Origin: Agromyces terreus | Lineage (GTDB): Bacteria > Actinomycetota > Actinomycetes > Actinomycetales > Microbacteriaceae | Assembly: GCF_009749465.1 (NCBI RefSeq) | Contig: NZ_WBIS01000003.1 | Span: 124,001 to 188,000 of the forward strand | DNA: 64,000 nt | Direction: 5' to 3' | In this document: positions 1 through 7,634 of the stretch, in pieces | Layout: each line of letters starts with the position of its first letter | Position numbering within the stretch: the stretch's first letter is position 1 | Notes under the pieces: model-generated | Database searches by the model: none | Told to the model about the DNA's origin: nothing | The model's input: the letters and a program-made list of their open reading frames with translations, nothing else | Made by a program: the position numbers and the translations under genes

Positions 1-249
1 ACGACGAAGCGCGCGAAGTACCGCAACCTGCAGCAGAACCCGCACATGACGCTCGAGGCGCTCGACCCCGAGAACCCGCTGCGCTACGTCGAGGTGCGCG
101 GGCGGCTCGCGACGGTCACGCCCGACCCCGAGGGCGCGTTCTACGTGCACCTCGGCAAGCGCTACGGCAACCCCGAGCAGCAGGCTCCCGATGACAAGGC
201 CGACCGGGTCGTCCTCGAGCTGCGCATCGAGAAGGTCAACGGCCGCTGA
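1..249 (+). CDS. PPOX-class (F420-dependent type) oxidoreductase, C-terminal part
   Basis: The reading frame is open from the first base of the window to a TGA at 247-249, so only the C-terminal 82 residues are present. The segment TTKRAKYRNLQQNP followed by LDPENPLRYVEVRG is typical of the pyridoxamine-5'-phosphate-oxidase-like split-barrel family, in the actinobacterial branch that usually uses F420 or a flavin. The arginine-rich RYVEVRGR strand belongs to the cofactor-binding barrel. The substrate cannot be told from sequence. The gene converges on the VOC-fold gene that follows, and a hairpin lies between the two stops. The family call is firm. F420 rather than FMN use is an inference from the family. 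Confidence 0.8.
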   Translation, partial: TTKRAKYRNLQQNPHMTLEALDPENPLRYVEVRGRLATVTPDPEGAFYVHLGKRYGNPEQQAPDDKADRVVLELRIEKVNGR

Positions 250-258
250 GCACGGTGG

Positions 259-326
259 CGGATGCCGCGGGCCGAGCGGATGCCGCGGGCCGACCGGATG
301 CCGCGGCGCCGGCCCCGCGGCATCCG
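259..326. terminator. 18-bp tandem repeat ending in a 12-bp-stem hairpin between convergent genes
   Basis: Three tandem 18-bp units starting CGGATGCCGCGG begin at 259, 277 and 295; the third is diverged at its end. An inverted copy, CCGCGGCATCCG, lies at 315-326 and pairs perfectly with 295-306 across an 8-base loop. The hairpin sits between the stop codons of two convergent genes, so a bidirectional terminator is the simplest role. There is no T-run. The units use the same GGATGCCGC word that recurs through the window. Confidence 0.6.
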
Positions 327-327
327 A

Positions 328-795
328 TCAGGCGTTCTCGAGCTCGGCGATGACGATCTTCTTCTGACGCATCATCGTCTGGATCTGCTCGGGCCGCCGG
401 ATCAGCTCGCCCATGTTCGCGGGCACGATCTGCCAGCTGATGCCGAAGCGGTCCTTGCACCAGCCGCACTGCTCGGACTCGGGCACGTGCGAGAGCTTCG
501 ACCAGTAGTGGTCGATCTCGGCCTGGTCGGCGCACTGCACGACGAACGAGATCGACTCGTTGAACGTGAAGAGCGGCCCGCCGTCGAGGCACACGAAGCC
601 GACGCCGTTCAGGGTGAACCGCCCGTTCAGCACCTTCTGCGACATGCCCTCGAAGTGCTCGTCGAGCGACTCGTCGGGGTACGGCTCGATCGAGTCGATG
701 CGCGAGTTCGGGAAGACCTCGACGTAGTACTCCATGGCTTCGCGCGCCTGGTCGTCGAACCACAGGCACGGCTGGATGGGCGAGAGCTGCGCCAT
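328..795 (-). CDS. VOC-fold PhnB-like (glyoxalase-superfamily) protein
   Basis: This 155-residue protein matches the PhnB/3-demethylubiquinone-9 3-methyltransferase-like branch of the vicinal-oxygen-chelate superfamily. Recognisable pieces are IQPCLWFDDQAREAMEYYV at the N terminus, FPNSRI, the central FTLNGVGFVCLDGG strand and the C-terminal DRFGISWQIVP strand. Proteins of this branch are often annotated as methyltransferases but mostly have no proven activity. The start at 795 is chosen because GAGGAGGT precedes it at good spacing and the family begins at this point. An in-frame extension further upstream lacks family similarity. It is convergent with the PPOX-type gene. Confidence 0.85.
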   Translation of the reverse strand: MAQLSPIQPCLWFDDQAREAMEYYVEVFPNSRIDSIEPYPDESLDEHFEGMSQKVLNGRFTLNGVGFVCLDGGPLFTFNESISFVVQCADQAEIDHYWSKLSHVPESEQCGWCKDRFGISWQIVPANMGELIRRPEQIQTMMRQKKIVIAELENA

Positions 796-913
796 CGGTG
801 ACCTCCTCGTTCGGCGGCGCCGGGGCCGGCGCCGTACCCGGCACACGCTACGCCGCCGTGGCCCGGATGTCAGCCGTCGGCGCCGACGCACGCGGGCGAC
901 GGTCGCGCCCACA

Positions 914-988
914 TGCAACTTCACGGTTGCATCGGCAGGAAGTATGTGCAACTCTGGGGTTGCAGCAAGAAGCAACCGAAGAGTTGCA
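914..988. promoter_or_regulatory. Three inverted repeats, probable ArsR operator cluster
   Basis: Three dyads of identical geometry, TGCAAC-N6-GTTGCA, occupy 914-931 and 947-964, with a one-mismatch copy (AGCAAC-N6-GTTGCA) at 971-988. They lie directly before the AHSA1 and ArsR genes. ArsR-family repressors bind dyads of about this size and usually control their own operon, so autoregulation by the ArsR protein at 1487-1804 is inferred. The last dyad ends 25 bases before the GTG start. Confidence 0.65.
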
Positions 989-1013
989 CCTCTCATCGAA
1001 AGGAACGATCATC

Positions 1014-1490
1014 GTGAGCATGACCGACAACGAGGCATCCGTCATCGACGAAGCCGCCTACACGGTGCGCCGCACCATCCGCATCGGCGCCGCCGTCGAG
1101 CGGGTGTGGCAGGCCATCACCGAACCCGAGCACATCAGCCGCTGGTTCGGGAAGGCGGAGCTCGACGGCTCCGGGCCCGGCGCCAGGGGGAGCCTGACGT
1201 TCGAGAACTACGGGCGCGTGCCGCTCGTCATCGAGGCGGTCGACGCGCCGCGCAGCATCTCGTACCGCTGGGGCAACGACGACGCCGCGGGCGAACTGCC
1301 CGCCGAGGTCGGCGAGCGGTCGACGGTCTTCACCTTCACGCTCGAGGCCGTGGCCGACGGCACCGAGCTGACCGTCGTCGAGACCGGATTCGACGCCACC
1401 TCCGACCCCCGCTCGAACATGCTCGACCACGCCGAGGGCTGGGTCTCCGAACTCGACAAGCTCGTCGCCCTGCTCGAGGGCGACGCGTGA
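1014..1490 (+). CDS. SRPBCC/AHSA1-family protein
   Basis: The product has about 158 residues and the START/Bet v 1-like SRPBCC fold typical of the AHSA1 family. VRRTIRIGAAVERVWQAIT and EHISRWFG form the opening strand and helix, and a long C-terminal helix includes GWVSELDKLVALLEG. These domains bind hydrophobic ligands; the ligand is unknown. The GTG at 1014 is preferred because AGGA lies nine bases upstream; an ATG at 1020 is the alternative. The stop overlaps the ArsR start by four bases, so the two are translationally coupled. The AHSA1-ArsR pairing is common in actinobacteria, where the ArsR protein is thought to control the pair. Confidence 0.85.
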   Translation: MSMTDNEASVIDEAAYTVRRTIRIGAAVERVWQAITEPEHISRWFGKAELDGSGPGARGSLTFENYGRVPLVIEAVDAPRSISYRWGNDDAAGELPAEVGERSTVFTFTLEAVADGTELTVVETGFDATSDPRSNMLDHAEGWVSELDKLVALLEGDA

Positions 1491-1804
1491 CGAGCGGAAC
1501 GCTGGTCCCGGTGTTCGCCGCATTGGGCGACGAGACCCGCTGGTCCATCCTGGCCGCGCTCGGCGAGGGCGACGCGTCGGCGTCCGCCCTCGCCGGGCGT
1601 CTGCCCGTGAGCCGGCAGGCCATCGCCAAGCACCTCGTCGTGCTCCAGGAGGTCGGTCTCGTCGAACCCGTGCGGGTGGGCCGAGAGGTCCGCTTCCGCG
1701 TGATCGGCGCGCAGCTGAGCGACACCGCGCGCAGCCTCGAGACCATCGGCGCCCAGTGGGATCGCCGCCTCGCCGCGATCAAGGAGATCGCCGAGGGCCT
1801 CTGA
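1487..1804 (+). CDS. ArsR-family winged-helix transcriptional regulator
   Basis: A 105-residue winged-helix protein. FAALGDETRWSILAALGEG is the typical ArsR opening, and the recognition helix lies in LPVSRQAIAKHLVVLQEVGL, followed by the wing VEPVRVGREVRFRV. No cysteine metal site is visible, so it is not an obvious metal sensor. It resembles the SdpR/AHSA1-linked branch. The GTG start overlaps the AHSA1 stop as GTGA. The dyads at 914-988 are its most likely operator. Confidence 0.88.
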   Translation: MTSGTLVPVFAALGDETRWSILAALGEGDASASALAGRLPVSRQAIAKHLVVLQEVGLVEPVRVGREVRFRVIGAQLSDTARSLETIGAQWDRRLAAIKEIAEGL

Positions 1805-1821
1805 CCCTCCGGCCCACGTCG

Positions 1822-1827
1822 TACGGT
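1822..1827 (+). promoter_or_regulatory. -10 box of a leaderless-type start
   Basis: TACGGT ends exactly six bases before the ATG at 1834 and no ribosome-binding site is present. This matches the TANNNT-N6-start pattern seen at many genes in the window. Confidence 0.5.
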
Positions 1828-1833
1828 TGGGGG

Positions 1834-2274
1834 ATGGACGCCTGCGCCGCCCTCGCGGAATCGATCGAGCGACTCGCCGAGCGCGGGTATTCGAACCGTC
1901 GGTTCCTGAAGGAGCTCGGTCGCGTCGGCGGCGTGCGCCGCGGGCCGCTGTGGATCACCGACGCCGCCTCGGGCGGCAGCAACCGGCTGCGCGGCCGCGG
2001 GTTCCGGGCGCGGGTCGACGACGACACCGACGGCCAGGCCCGTCACTTCGCGGGCACCGTCGCGGTGACCGTGCGCATCGGCGGGCGCCTCTCCGGCTGG
2101 TTGACGACGCATGTGCTGCGCGACGGCCCCGGCACCGCCGATGGCCGGCTGAGCGCCGAGGCGATCGAGTTCGTCGGCCTGATCAGGTCCGGCGTGCTCG
2201 AGCAGGCGGATGCCGCGAACTGGGTTCGCCGGCGGCTCTGCGGCGCCGGGGCGGGCTCGGGCTTCGGCGACTGA
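1834..2274 (+). CDS. Conserved hypothetical protein
   Basis: A 146-residue soluble protein that I do not recognise. The N terminus (MDACAALAESIERLAERGYSN) is predicted to be helical, and the middle is basic and strand-rich. There is no signal peptide or membrane segment. The ATG at 1834 is chosen because TACGGT lies six bases upstream, the layout of a leaderless transcript; a longer in-frame extension would run back into the ArsR gene. It lies 29 bases after ArsR but probably has its own promoter. Confidence 0.65.
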   Translation: MDACAALAESIERLAERGYSNRRFLKELGRVGGVRRGPLWITDAASGGSNRLRGRGFRARVDDDTDGQARHFAGTVAVTVRIGGRLSGWLTTHVLRDGPGTADGRLSAEAIEFVGLIRSGVLEQADAANWVRRRLCGAGAGSGFGD

Positions 2275-2393
2275 CGGCGCTGCACCGCCTCGACACGGGG
2301 CGGTCCCCGGCGGTTCACCGTGGAGCCACCTCCCGTTCAGCGCCGAGCGGTCGAGTGGACGGCGACCCCTCACCCCTCGTCAGGAGCGCCTCC

Positions 2394-5303
2394 ATGCCGT
2401 CCTCCCCATCCATCCGCCGCGCCTCCGCGATGTTCACGGCCGTCGCCGTCGCGTCCGGCGCAGCGCTGCTCGCGCTGCCGAGCGCGGCGCTCGCCGCAGA
2501 CGGCGCAGCCGCCGGCGTCGTCGTCAACGAGATCGTCTACGACACCGCCTCGCATGGCACGGTCGACTCGATCGAACTGTTCAACGCGTCATCCGCCGCC
2601 GTCGACGTGTCGGGCTGGGCCGTCATGGACGACAAGCGCTCCGAGCGGGGCACGATCCCGGCGGGCACGACGCTCGCGTCCGGCGGATTCCTCGTGCTGG
2701 CGAAGGACGCGACGCCGCTCGGGTTCCCGTTCGGGCTCGGCAAGGGCGACGAGGTCGTGCTCGTCGACGCGGCCGACGCCGTCGTCGACTCGTACGCCTA
2801 CGCGGCGACCGCGCCGCTCGCCGACTGGTCGCGCTGCGCCGACGGCGGCGACTGGGCCCACGCGACGGCGGTCACGCTCGGCGCGGCGAACCTCTGCGAC
2901 GAGCCCGAGCCGCCGGCGACGCCCGGTTCGGTGCTCATCAACGAGGTCGATTCCGGCCCGGCCGACTGGATCGAGTTCATCAACCCCGGCACCGCCGCCC
3001 TCGACCTCGGCGGCTATGAGGTGCGCGACAACAGCGACGACCACCGGTGGTTCTTCGCCGCCGGCACCTCGATCGCCGCGGGTGAGCGTCTCGTCGTCGA
3101 GGCATCCGCCATCGGTGCGGATGCCGCGGGCGCCCCGCTCGAGTTCCAGGCCGCGATCGGCATCGGCGGGTCCGACTCGATCCGCCTGTACGACCGCACC
3201 GCGACGCTGCTCGACGAGACCTCGTGGAACGGCCACCCGGCCATCGACGGCGACGAGGCCGCGGCGAGCTACGCCCGCTGCCCCGACGCGACGGGCGACT
3301 TCGCGCTCGCCCGCGTGACGCCCGGTGCCGCGAACGACTGCGTGCTGCCCGCGATCGCGATCAACGAGGTCGAGTCCAACGGCGACGCGACCGACTGGGT
3401 CGAGGTCGTCAACACCGGCACGACGCCCGTCGACCTCTCGGGCTGGACCCTCATGGACAACGACCCGGTCGGTCATGCCGCCGACGTCACGCCCGTGGCA
3501 TCCGGCACCGTGCTCGCCGCCGGTGAGCGCTACGTCTTCGACGGCGCGACCGACTTCTCGTTCGGCCTGGGCGGGGCGGATGTCGCGACCGTCCGCAATG
3601 CGGCCGGGCTCACGGTCGCCGAGTACGGCTGGTCGGCGCACGCCGCCGTCACGTGGGCACGCTGCCCCGACGGCACCGGCGAGTTCGGGGAGAGCGAGAC
3701 GTCGACGAAGGGCGCGGCCAACGCGTGCGGCACCGACCCGACGGACCCGACGGACCCGACGGACCCGACCGAGCCGGTCGCGGTTGCGTGGCCCGGCTCG
3801 GCCGAGGTGACGGTGGTCGACGAGGCCGCGATGTTCATCGAGGACTCGTCGGGGCTCGACACCCAGCAGACGGCCGACGGGGTCGTGCTCTGGGCGGTCG
3901 ACAACGGCACGGGCACGTTCTGGAAGCTCGACGCGGAGGCAGACGGCGGCGTCGCGTTCGCCGACGGGTGGAGCGAGGGCAAGCGCGTGCGCTTCCAGCG
4001 CGACGCGGCCGCTCCCGGCAAGGCGGGCCCCGACACTGAGGGCATCACGGCCGCCGGCGACGGGCGCATCTACATCGCCTCCGAACGCGACAACGCGAAC
4101 AAGGGCGTGAACCAGAACACGATCCTCGCGGTCGACCCCGAGGCTCCCGGCCCCGACGTCGTCGCCGCGCAGGAATGGGACCTCACGGCCTCGCTCCCGC
4201 AGGTGGCCGCGAACACGGGCCTCGAGGCGGTCGAGTGGATCTCGGATGCCGACCTCGCGGGTCTCGTCGACGCGAACACGGGTGCGGTCTACGACCCCGC
4301 CGACTACCCCGGCCACGGCGACGGGCTCTTCTTCGTCGCGGTCGAGGACAACGGCGTCGTGTACGCCTACGCGCTGAACGCCGACGGCTCCTTCGCGCAG
4401 ATCGCCGCGATCGACCCGGGCCTCGGCGGCGTCATGGCGCTCGACTACGACACCGTGCTCGGCGAGCTCTGGGCCGTGTGCGACAACGGCTGCGAAGGCG
4501 AGGCGGCGCGCATCGCGTTCACCGGCGCCGAGCCCGCGATCGTGCACGTGGCGCGCCCGGCGGGCATGCCGAACCTCAACAACGAGGGCTTCGCGACCGC
4601 CCCGGCATCGCTGAGCTCGGCGGAGCCCGCCCCCTCGCTCGTCACCTCGCGCCCCGTCTGGTGGTTCGCCGACGGCGAGCGCCCCGGCGCGCTCCGCAGC
4701 GGCACCCTGCCCGGCGCCGGCTCGGTCGACCCGATCGACCCGACCGACCCGACCGACCCGACGGACCCGACCGACCCGACGGACCCGACCGACCCGACGG
4801 ACCCGGGCTCCGCTCCGGCGCCGATCGACGAGTCGCTCCTGACCGACGCGAACCGCGGCGGCGTGACCGCGCCGGCGTCGGCCCGGCCGGGGGAGGCCCT
4901 GCCGGTCGACGTGGGCACCGCGCACGCCGGTGAGACGGTGTGGGCGTGGGTGTACTCGACGCCGACGCTGCTCGGATCCGCCGCCGTCGGACTCGACGGC
5001 GTCGTCACGGTGACCCTGCCCGATGCGCTGCCCGCCGGCGAGCACAAGGTCGTCATCCAGGCGGCCGACGGCACGCTGATCGGCTGGGCGCCGGTCACGG
5101 TCGTCGCGGCATCCGACGGTTCGGCATCCGACGGCTCGGACGCCGACGGTGCAGCCCCCGCGGCGACGGGCGACTCGACCGGGCTCGCCGACACGGGCGC
5201 CGAGGTCTCGGGCGGGCTCTGGGCCGCCGGCGTCCTGCTCCTGCTCGGCGCCGGCGCGGGCGCGGTCGCGCTGCGTCGCCGTCGCACGGAGGCCGCAGGC
5301 TAG
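2394..5303 (+). CDS. Surface-anchored protein with three lamin-tail domains and an esterase-like phytase-type domain
   Basis: A 969-residue exported protein. A signal peptide (about residues 1-35, ending SAALAADG) is followed by three lamin-tail domains starting near residues 40, 179 and 321, each opening with an (I/V)NE(I/V) strand. A DPT linker (about 446-460) leads to a region resembling the phytase-like esterase/beta-propeller domain (about 465-770, with GITAAGDGRIYIASERDN). A longer DPT linker (about 778-804) and a final beta domain follow. The C terminus carries LADTG at about 931-935, a hydrophobic segment and RRRR, which is a sortase anchor of the LAxTG type used by class E sortases. 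The start has CAGGAG seven bases upstream. Function is unproven; phosphoester hydrolysis at the cell surface is plausible. Confidence 0.85.
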   Translation: MPSSPSIRRASAMFTAVAVASGAALLALPSAALAADGAAAGVVVNEIVYDTASHGTVDSIELFNASSAAVDVSGWAVMDDKRSERGTIPAGTTLASGGFLVLAKDATPLGFPFGLGKGDEVVLVDAADAVVDSYAYAATAPLADWSRCADGGDWAHATAVTLGAANLCDEPEPPATPGSVLINEVDSGPADWIEFINPGTAALDLGGYEVRDNSDDHRWFFAAGTSIAAGERLVVEASAIGADAAGAPLEFQAAIGIGGSDSIRLYDRTATLLDETSWNGHPAIDGDEAAASYARCPDATGDFALARVTPGAANDCVLPAIAINEVESNGDATDWVEVVNTGTTPVDLSGWTLMDNDPVGHAADVTPVASGTVLAAGERYVFDGATDFSFGLGGADVATVRNAAGLTVAEYGWSAHAAVTWARCPDGTGEFGESETSTKGAANACGTDPTDPTDPTDPTEPVAVAWPGSAEVTVVDEAAMFIEDSSGLDTQQTADGVVLWAVDNGTGTFWKLDAEADGGVAFADGWSEGKRVRFQRDAAAPGKAGPDTEGITAAGDGRIYIASERDNANKGVNQNTILAVDPEAPGPDVVAAQEWDLTASLPQVAANTGLEAVEWISDADLAGLVDANTGAVYDPADYPGHGDGLFFVAVEDNGVVYAYALNADGSFAQIAAIDPGLGGVMALDYDTVLGELWAVCDNGCEGEAARIAFTGAEPAIVHVARPAGMPNLNNEGFATAPASLSSAEPAPSLVTSRPVWWFADGERPGALRSGTLPGAGSVDPIDPTDPTDPTDPTDPTDPTDPTDPGSAPAPIDESLLTDANRGGVTAPASARPGEALPVDVGTAHAGETVWAWVYSTPTLLGSAAVGLDGVVTVTLPDALPAGEHKVVIQAADGTLIGWAPVTVVAASDGSASDGSDADGAAPAATGDSTGLADTGAEVSGGLWAAGVLLLLGAGAGAVALRRRRTEAAG
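3733..3772 (+). repeat. Short DPT-encoding tandem repeat
   Basis: A run of 9-bp units, GACCCGACG/GACCCGACC, encodes a Asp-Pro-Thr linker between the third lamin-tail domain and the propeller-like domain of the surface protein. It is a protein linker and is prone to length change by slippage. Confidence 0.8.
4727..4806 (+). repeat. Longer DPT-encoding tandem repeat
   Basis: About nine 9-bp units of GACCCGACG/GACCCGACC type encode the second Asp-Pro-Thr linker of the same surface protein, close to its wall-proximal domain. Such linkers usually span the cell wall. Confidence 0.8.
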
Positions 5304-5322
5304 CCACCGGCCCCGAACACCC

Positions 5323-5360
5323 GCGGATGCCGCGGCAGCACGTGCTGCCGCGGCATCCGC
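5323..5360. terminator. Perfect 38-bp palindrome after the surface-protein gene
   Basis: The 19-base arm starting GCGGATGCCGCGG is followed immediately by its exact reverse complement, ending CGGCATCCGC at 5360. It lies 20 bases after the surface-protein stop, so a strong terminator hairpin is likely. It is built from two opposed copies of the genome-wide GGATGCCGC word. The rest of the gap to 5498 shows no gene. Confidence 0.6.
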
Positions 5361-5498
5361 TGTGCGCAGGAATCCCGTTGTGCCGTCCGAGTCCCGTTCG
5401 ATCCGGATTCCACGTGTACTGCGGGATTCCGGCGCGGGCCCGTGCCGCGGGGCGGCTCCGCCGGCGGCTCCGCGGGGCGGCTCCGCCGGGGGAGCGCG

Positions 5499-5504
5499 TA
5501 GCGT
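5499..5504 (+). promoter_or_regulatory. -10 box of a leaderless-type start
   Basis: TAGCGT ends six bases before the ATG at 5511 with no ribosome-binding site between them, as at other leaderless-type starts in this window. Confidence 0.5.
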
Positions 5505-5510
5505 GAGCGC

Positions 5511-5996
5511 ATGGCCACCCCAGACTTCGTGCTCGAACTCCGCCGCCACGTCGGCACCGCGCCGCTCTCGCTCGTGGGGGTGACCGCGATCATCGTGCGG
5601 GGCGACGAGGTGCTGCTCGGGCGCCGCTCCGACAACGGGGCCCTCACCCCGATCACGGGCATCGTCGATCCGGGCGAGGAGCCGGCGGATGCCGCGGTGC
5701 GCGAGGCGCTCGAAGAGGCCGCCGTGCGCATCCGCGTCGACCGCCTCGCGTGGGTGCACCAGATGCCCCGCATCACGTACGGCAACGGCGACGTGGTCGA
5801 CTACCTCGACCTCGTCTTCCGCTGCACGTGGGTCGAGGGGGAGCCGTATCCGGCCGACGGCGAGATGACGGAGGTCGGCTGGTACCCGCTCGCCGACCTC
5901 GCCGGCGTGCAGGAGCAGCACCTGCCGCGCATCGAGGCGGCGCTCGGGCAGGGCGGCGGCCCGAGCCGGTTCGAGGGCGGCGCGGCGCCCGCCTGA
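5511..5996 (+). CDS. NUDIX hydrolase
   Basis: A 161-residue NUDIX-fold protein. The NUDIX box is visible at GIVDPGEEPADAAVREALEE, which fits G-x5-E-x7-RE-x2-EE; the residue that is usually glycine after EE-x is replaced by alanine/valine. NUDIX enzymes hydrolyse nucleoside diphosphates linked to another group, using Mg2+ bound by the box glutamates. Substrate is not predictable. YGNGDVVDYLDLVFRC is a typical core strand of the ADP-ribose/8-oxo-dGTP-like branch. The start follows a TAGCGT -10 box by six bases. Confidence 0.88.
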   Translation: MATPDFVLELRRHVGTAPLSLVGVTAIIVRGDEVLLGRRSDNGALTPITGIVDPGEEPADAAVREALEEAAVRIRVDRLAWVHQMPRITYGNGDVVDYLDLVFRCTWVEGEPYPADGEMTEVGWYPLADLAGVQEQHLPRIEAALGQGGGPSRFEGGAAPA

Positions 5997-6071
5997 CGCA
6001 CGCCCGGCCCCCGCGACCCGGAGTCGCCCGGCCCGCTCTGTCAACCCGTCGTGGGCGCGGCATCCGCTCGG

Positions 6072-6077
6072 TAGCGT
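6072..6077 (+). promoter_or_regulatory. Candidate -10 box for the repeat-peptide operon
   Basis: TAGCGT has the form of the -10 boxes found before leaderless genes here, but no start codon follows at six bases. The first ATG with a ribosome-binding site is 6130, so the transcript would have a leader of about 46 bases. A GTG at 6076 is in frame but overlaps the box. Confidence 0.3.
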
Positions 6078-6129
6078 GGCCGCAGACGCACCGCGGCACG
6101 GGGTCGCGGTGTTCGAGAAGGGGGACGGC

Positions 6130-6384
6130 ATGTCCATCGGAGACGAAGACATCACGCTCGAGCCGAAAGACGGACGCGAGGGCATCGCCGAGCCGGCGAA
6201 CGGCAGGCAGGACCTCTCGGAGCCGGATTCGACCGACCGGGGCGGCGAGGGCGCGGCCGACGGCGGCGCGAACCCGAACGGGCACGACGGCGGTGCCGAC
6301 GGGTCGGCGGATGCCGGCGAGGGAACGGCCGACGGCGGCGCGAACCCCGACGGGCACGACGGCGGTGCCGACGGATCGGCCTGA
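6130..6384 (+). CDS. Small acidic repeat peptide, possible peptide substrate or RiPP-like precursor
   Basis: An 84-residue, Asp/Gly/Ala-rich peptide with no recognised domain. Residues 1-38 form a charged N-terminal part. Residues 39-62 and 63-84 are a 24-residue tandem repeat containing GEG(A/T)ADGGANP(N/D)GHDG, which also repeats at DNA level (6244-6315 and 6316-6381). The ATG at 6130 has GAAGGGGG just upstream; an in-frame GTG at 6076 is the alternative. The stop overlaps the next start by one base (TGATG), so it is coupled to the JmjC-type oxygenase. A leader-plus-repeat layout beside oxidative enzymes suggests a peptide that those enzymes modify. This is inference; it could also be an ordinary disordered protein. 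Confidence 0.6.
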   Translation: MSIGDEDITLEPKDGREGIAEPANGRQDLSEPDSTDRGGEGAADGGANPNGHDGGADGSADAGEGTADGGANPDGHDGGADGSA

Positions 6385-7634
6385 TGGCGGCGGCGGAGCG
6401 CGGGCCGGAGTCCCGGCCCGCGCTGTCGCGCTGCATCGGGATCCCGGCGCAGCGGTTCGCCGATGAGGTGTGGGCGCGTTCGGCGCTGCTGTCGCGCGCG
6501 CACGAGCTGCCGTCGGGGTTCGACGACCTGTTCGGCGCCGACGCGGTCGACGAGCTCGTCACGCGGCGCGGGGTGCGCACCCCGTTCATCCGCATGGCCC
6601 GCGACGGCACGGTGCTCCCGGCCGCGGCGTACACCGGCTCGGGCGGATACGGGGCCGAGGTGGGCGACCAGGTCGCGAGCGACCGCGTGTTCGAACGGTT
6701 CGCCGAGGGCGCCACGATCGTGCTGCAGGGCCTGCACCGGCTGTGGCCGCCCATCATCGACTTCACGCGTCGGCTCGCCGACGAGCTGCGGCATCCGGTG
6801 CAGGTGAACGCGTACGTGACCCCGCCGTCGGCGCAGGGCTTCGACCCGCACTACGACACGCACGACGTGTTCGTGCTGCAGGTCTCGGGCGAGAAGCACT
6901 GGCGCATCCACGCGCCCGTGCACCCGGATCCGCTCGCCTCCGAGCCGTGGAGCGGGCATGCGGGCGAGGTCGCCGAGGCCGCGCTCGGGGAGCCCGTCGT
7001 CGACGCCGTGTTGCGGCCCGGCGACGCGCTCTACCTGCCGCGCGGGTGGATCCACTCGGCGACCGCGGGCGGCGACGCGACGTCGGTGCACCTCACGGTC
7101 GGCATCTCGACGACGACGCGGGCCGACGTCGTCTCCGCGCTCGTCGCGCGCATCGACGAGAGCGAGCGGTTGCGCGCGTCGTTGCCGCTCGGCATCGACG
7201 TCGCCGATCCGGCGCAGTTCGCCGAGGTGTTCCGCGAGACCGTCGAGGCCCTGACGGAGTTCATCGGTGCAGCGGATGCCGCCGGCACGGCCGACGCGCT
7301 CGCCCGACGCTTCGAGCGCGACATCCGCCCCGAGCCGGTGGCTCCGCTGGCCACGCTCGCGGCGATGACCCGGCTCGACGGCTCGTCGACGGTGCGCTGG
7401 CGCGACGCGCTGCACGCACGCGTCGAGCGCGACGGCGACCGGGTTCGCATCGTGACGCAGGCGAAGACCCTGTCGCTCCCGGCCGAGGCGGAGGAGGCCG
7501 TCCGGCGTCTGGTCGCCGGCGATCCGATCGCCGTGGGCGAGTTGCCCGGTCTCGACTCGGAGAGCGCGGTCGTGGTCGCCCGCCGGCTCGTGCGCGAGGG
7601 ATTCGCGGTGACCCCGGCGGTGACCCCGGCGTGA
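6384..7634 (+). CDS. JmjC-type cupin protein, probable 2-oxoglutarate/Fe(II) oxygenase
   Basis: A 416-residue member of the cupin-4/JmjC family that includes the ribosomal oxygenases RoxA, MINA53 and NO66. The iron facial triad is visible as H156-x-D158 in FDPHYDTHD and H224 in YLPRGWIHSA. VSGEKHWRIH and LRPGDALYLPRGW are the flanking core strands. A C-terminal part (about 280-416) resembles the winged-helix tail of ribosomal oxygenases. Such enzymes hydroxylate Arg, His, Asn or Asp in proteins or peptides. Start and stop overlap the repeat-peptide and ferredoxin-like genes, implying one operon. The substrate is unknown: either a ribosomal protein or the neighbouring peptide, which carries Asn, Asp and His in its repeats. 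Confidence 0.82.
   Translation: MAAAERGPESRPALSRCIGIPAQRFADEVWARSALLSRAHELPSGFDDLFGADAVDELVTRRGVRTPFIRMARDGTVLPAAAYTGSGGYGAEVGDQVASDRVFERFAEGATIVLQGLHRLWPPIIDFTRRLADELRHPVQVNAYVTPPSAQGFDPHYDTHDVFVLQVSGEKHWRIHAPVHPDPLASEPWSGHAGEVAEAALGEPVVDAVLRPGDALYLPRGWIHSATAGGDATSVHLTVGISTTTRADVVSALVARIDESERLRASLPLGIDVADPAQFAEVFRETVEALTEFIGAADAAGTADALARRFERDIRPEPVAPLATLAAMTRLDGSSTVRWRDALHARVERDGDRVRIVTQAKTLSLPAEAEEAVRRLVAGDPIAVGELPGLDSESAVVVARRLVREGFAVTPAVTPA

Noticed and set aside
3733-4806. Repeats in the surface-protein gene considered as a CRISPR-like array
   Set aside because: The units are 9-bp DPT codon repeats with no spacers and are read as protein linkers.
6076-6129. A GTG at 6076 as start of the repeat peptide
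   Set aside because: It overlaps the TAGCGT -10-like box and lacks a ribosome-binding site, whereas ATG at 6130 has one.
6130-6384. The acidic repeat peptide considered as an RTX calcium-binding protein
   Set aside because: The repeats lack the GGxGxDxxx nonapeptide period and have a 24-residue unit instead.
2589-7415. A very long open frame on the minus strand (1608 codons)
   Set aside because: It runs antisense to the surface-protein, NUDIX and cupin genes, is Arg/Val/Gly-rich with no family similarity, and arises from the high third-position GC of the real genes.
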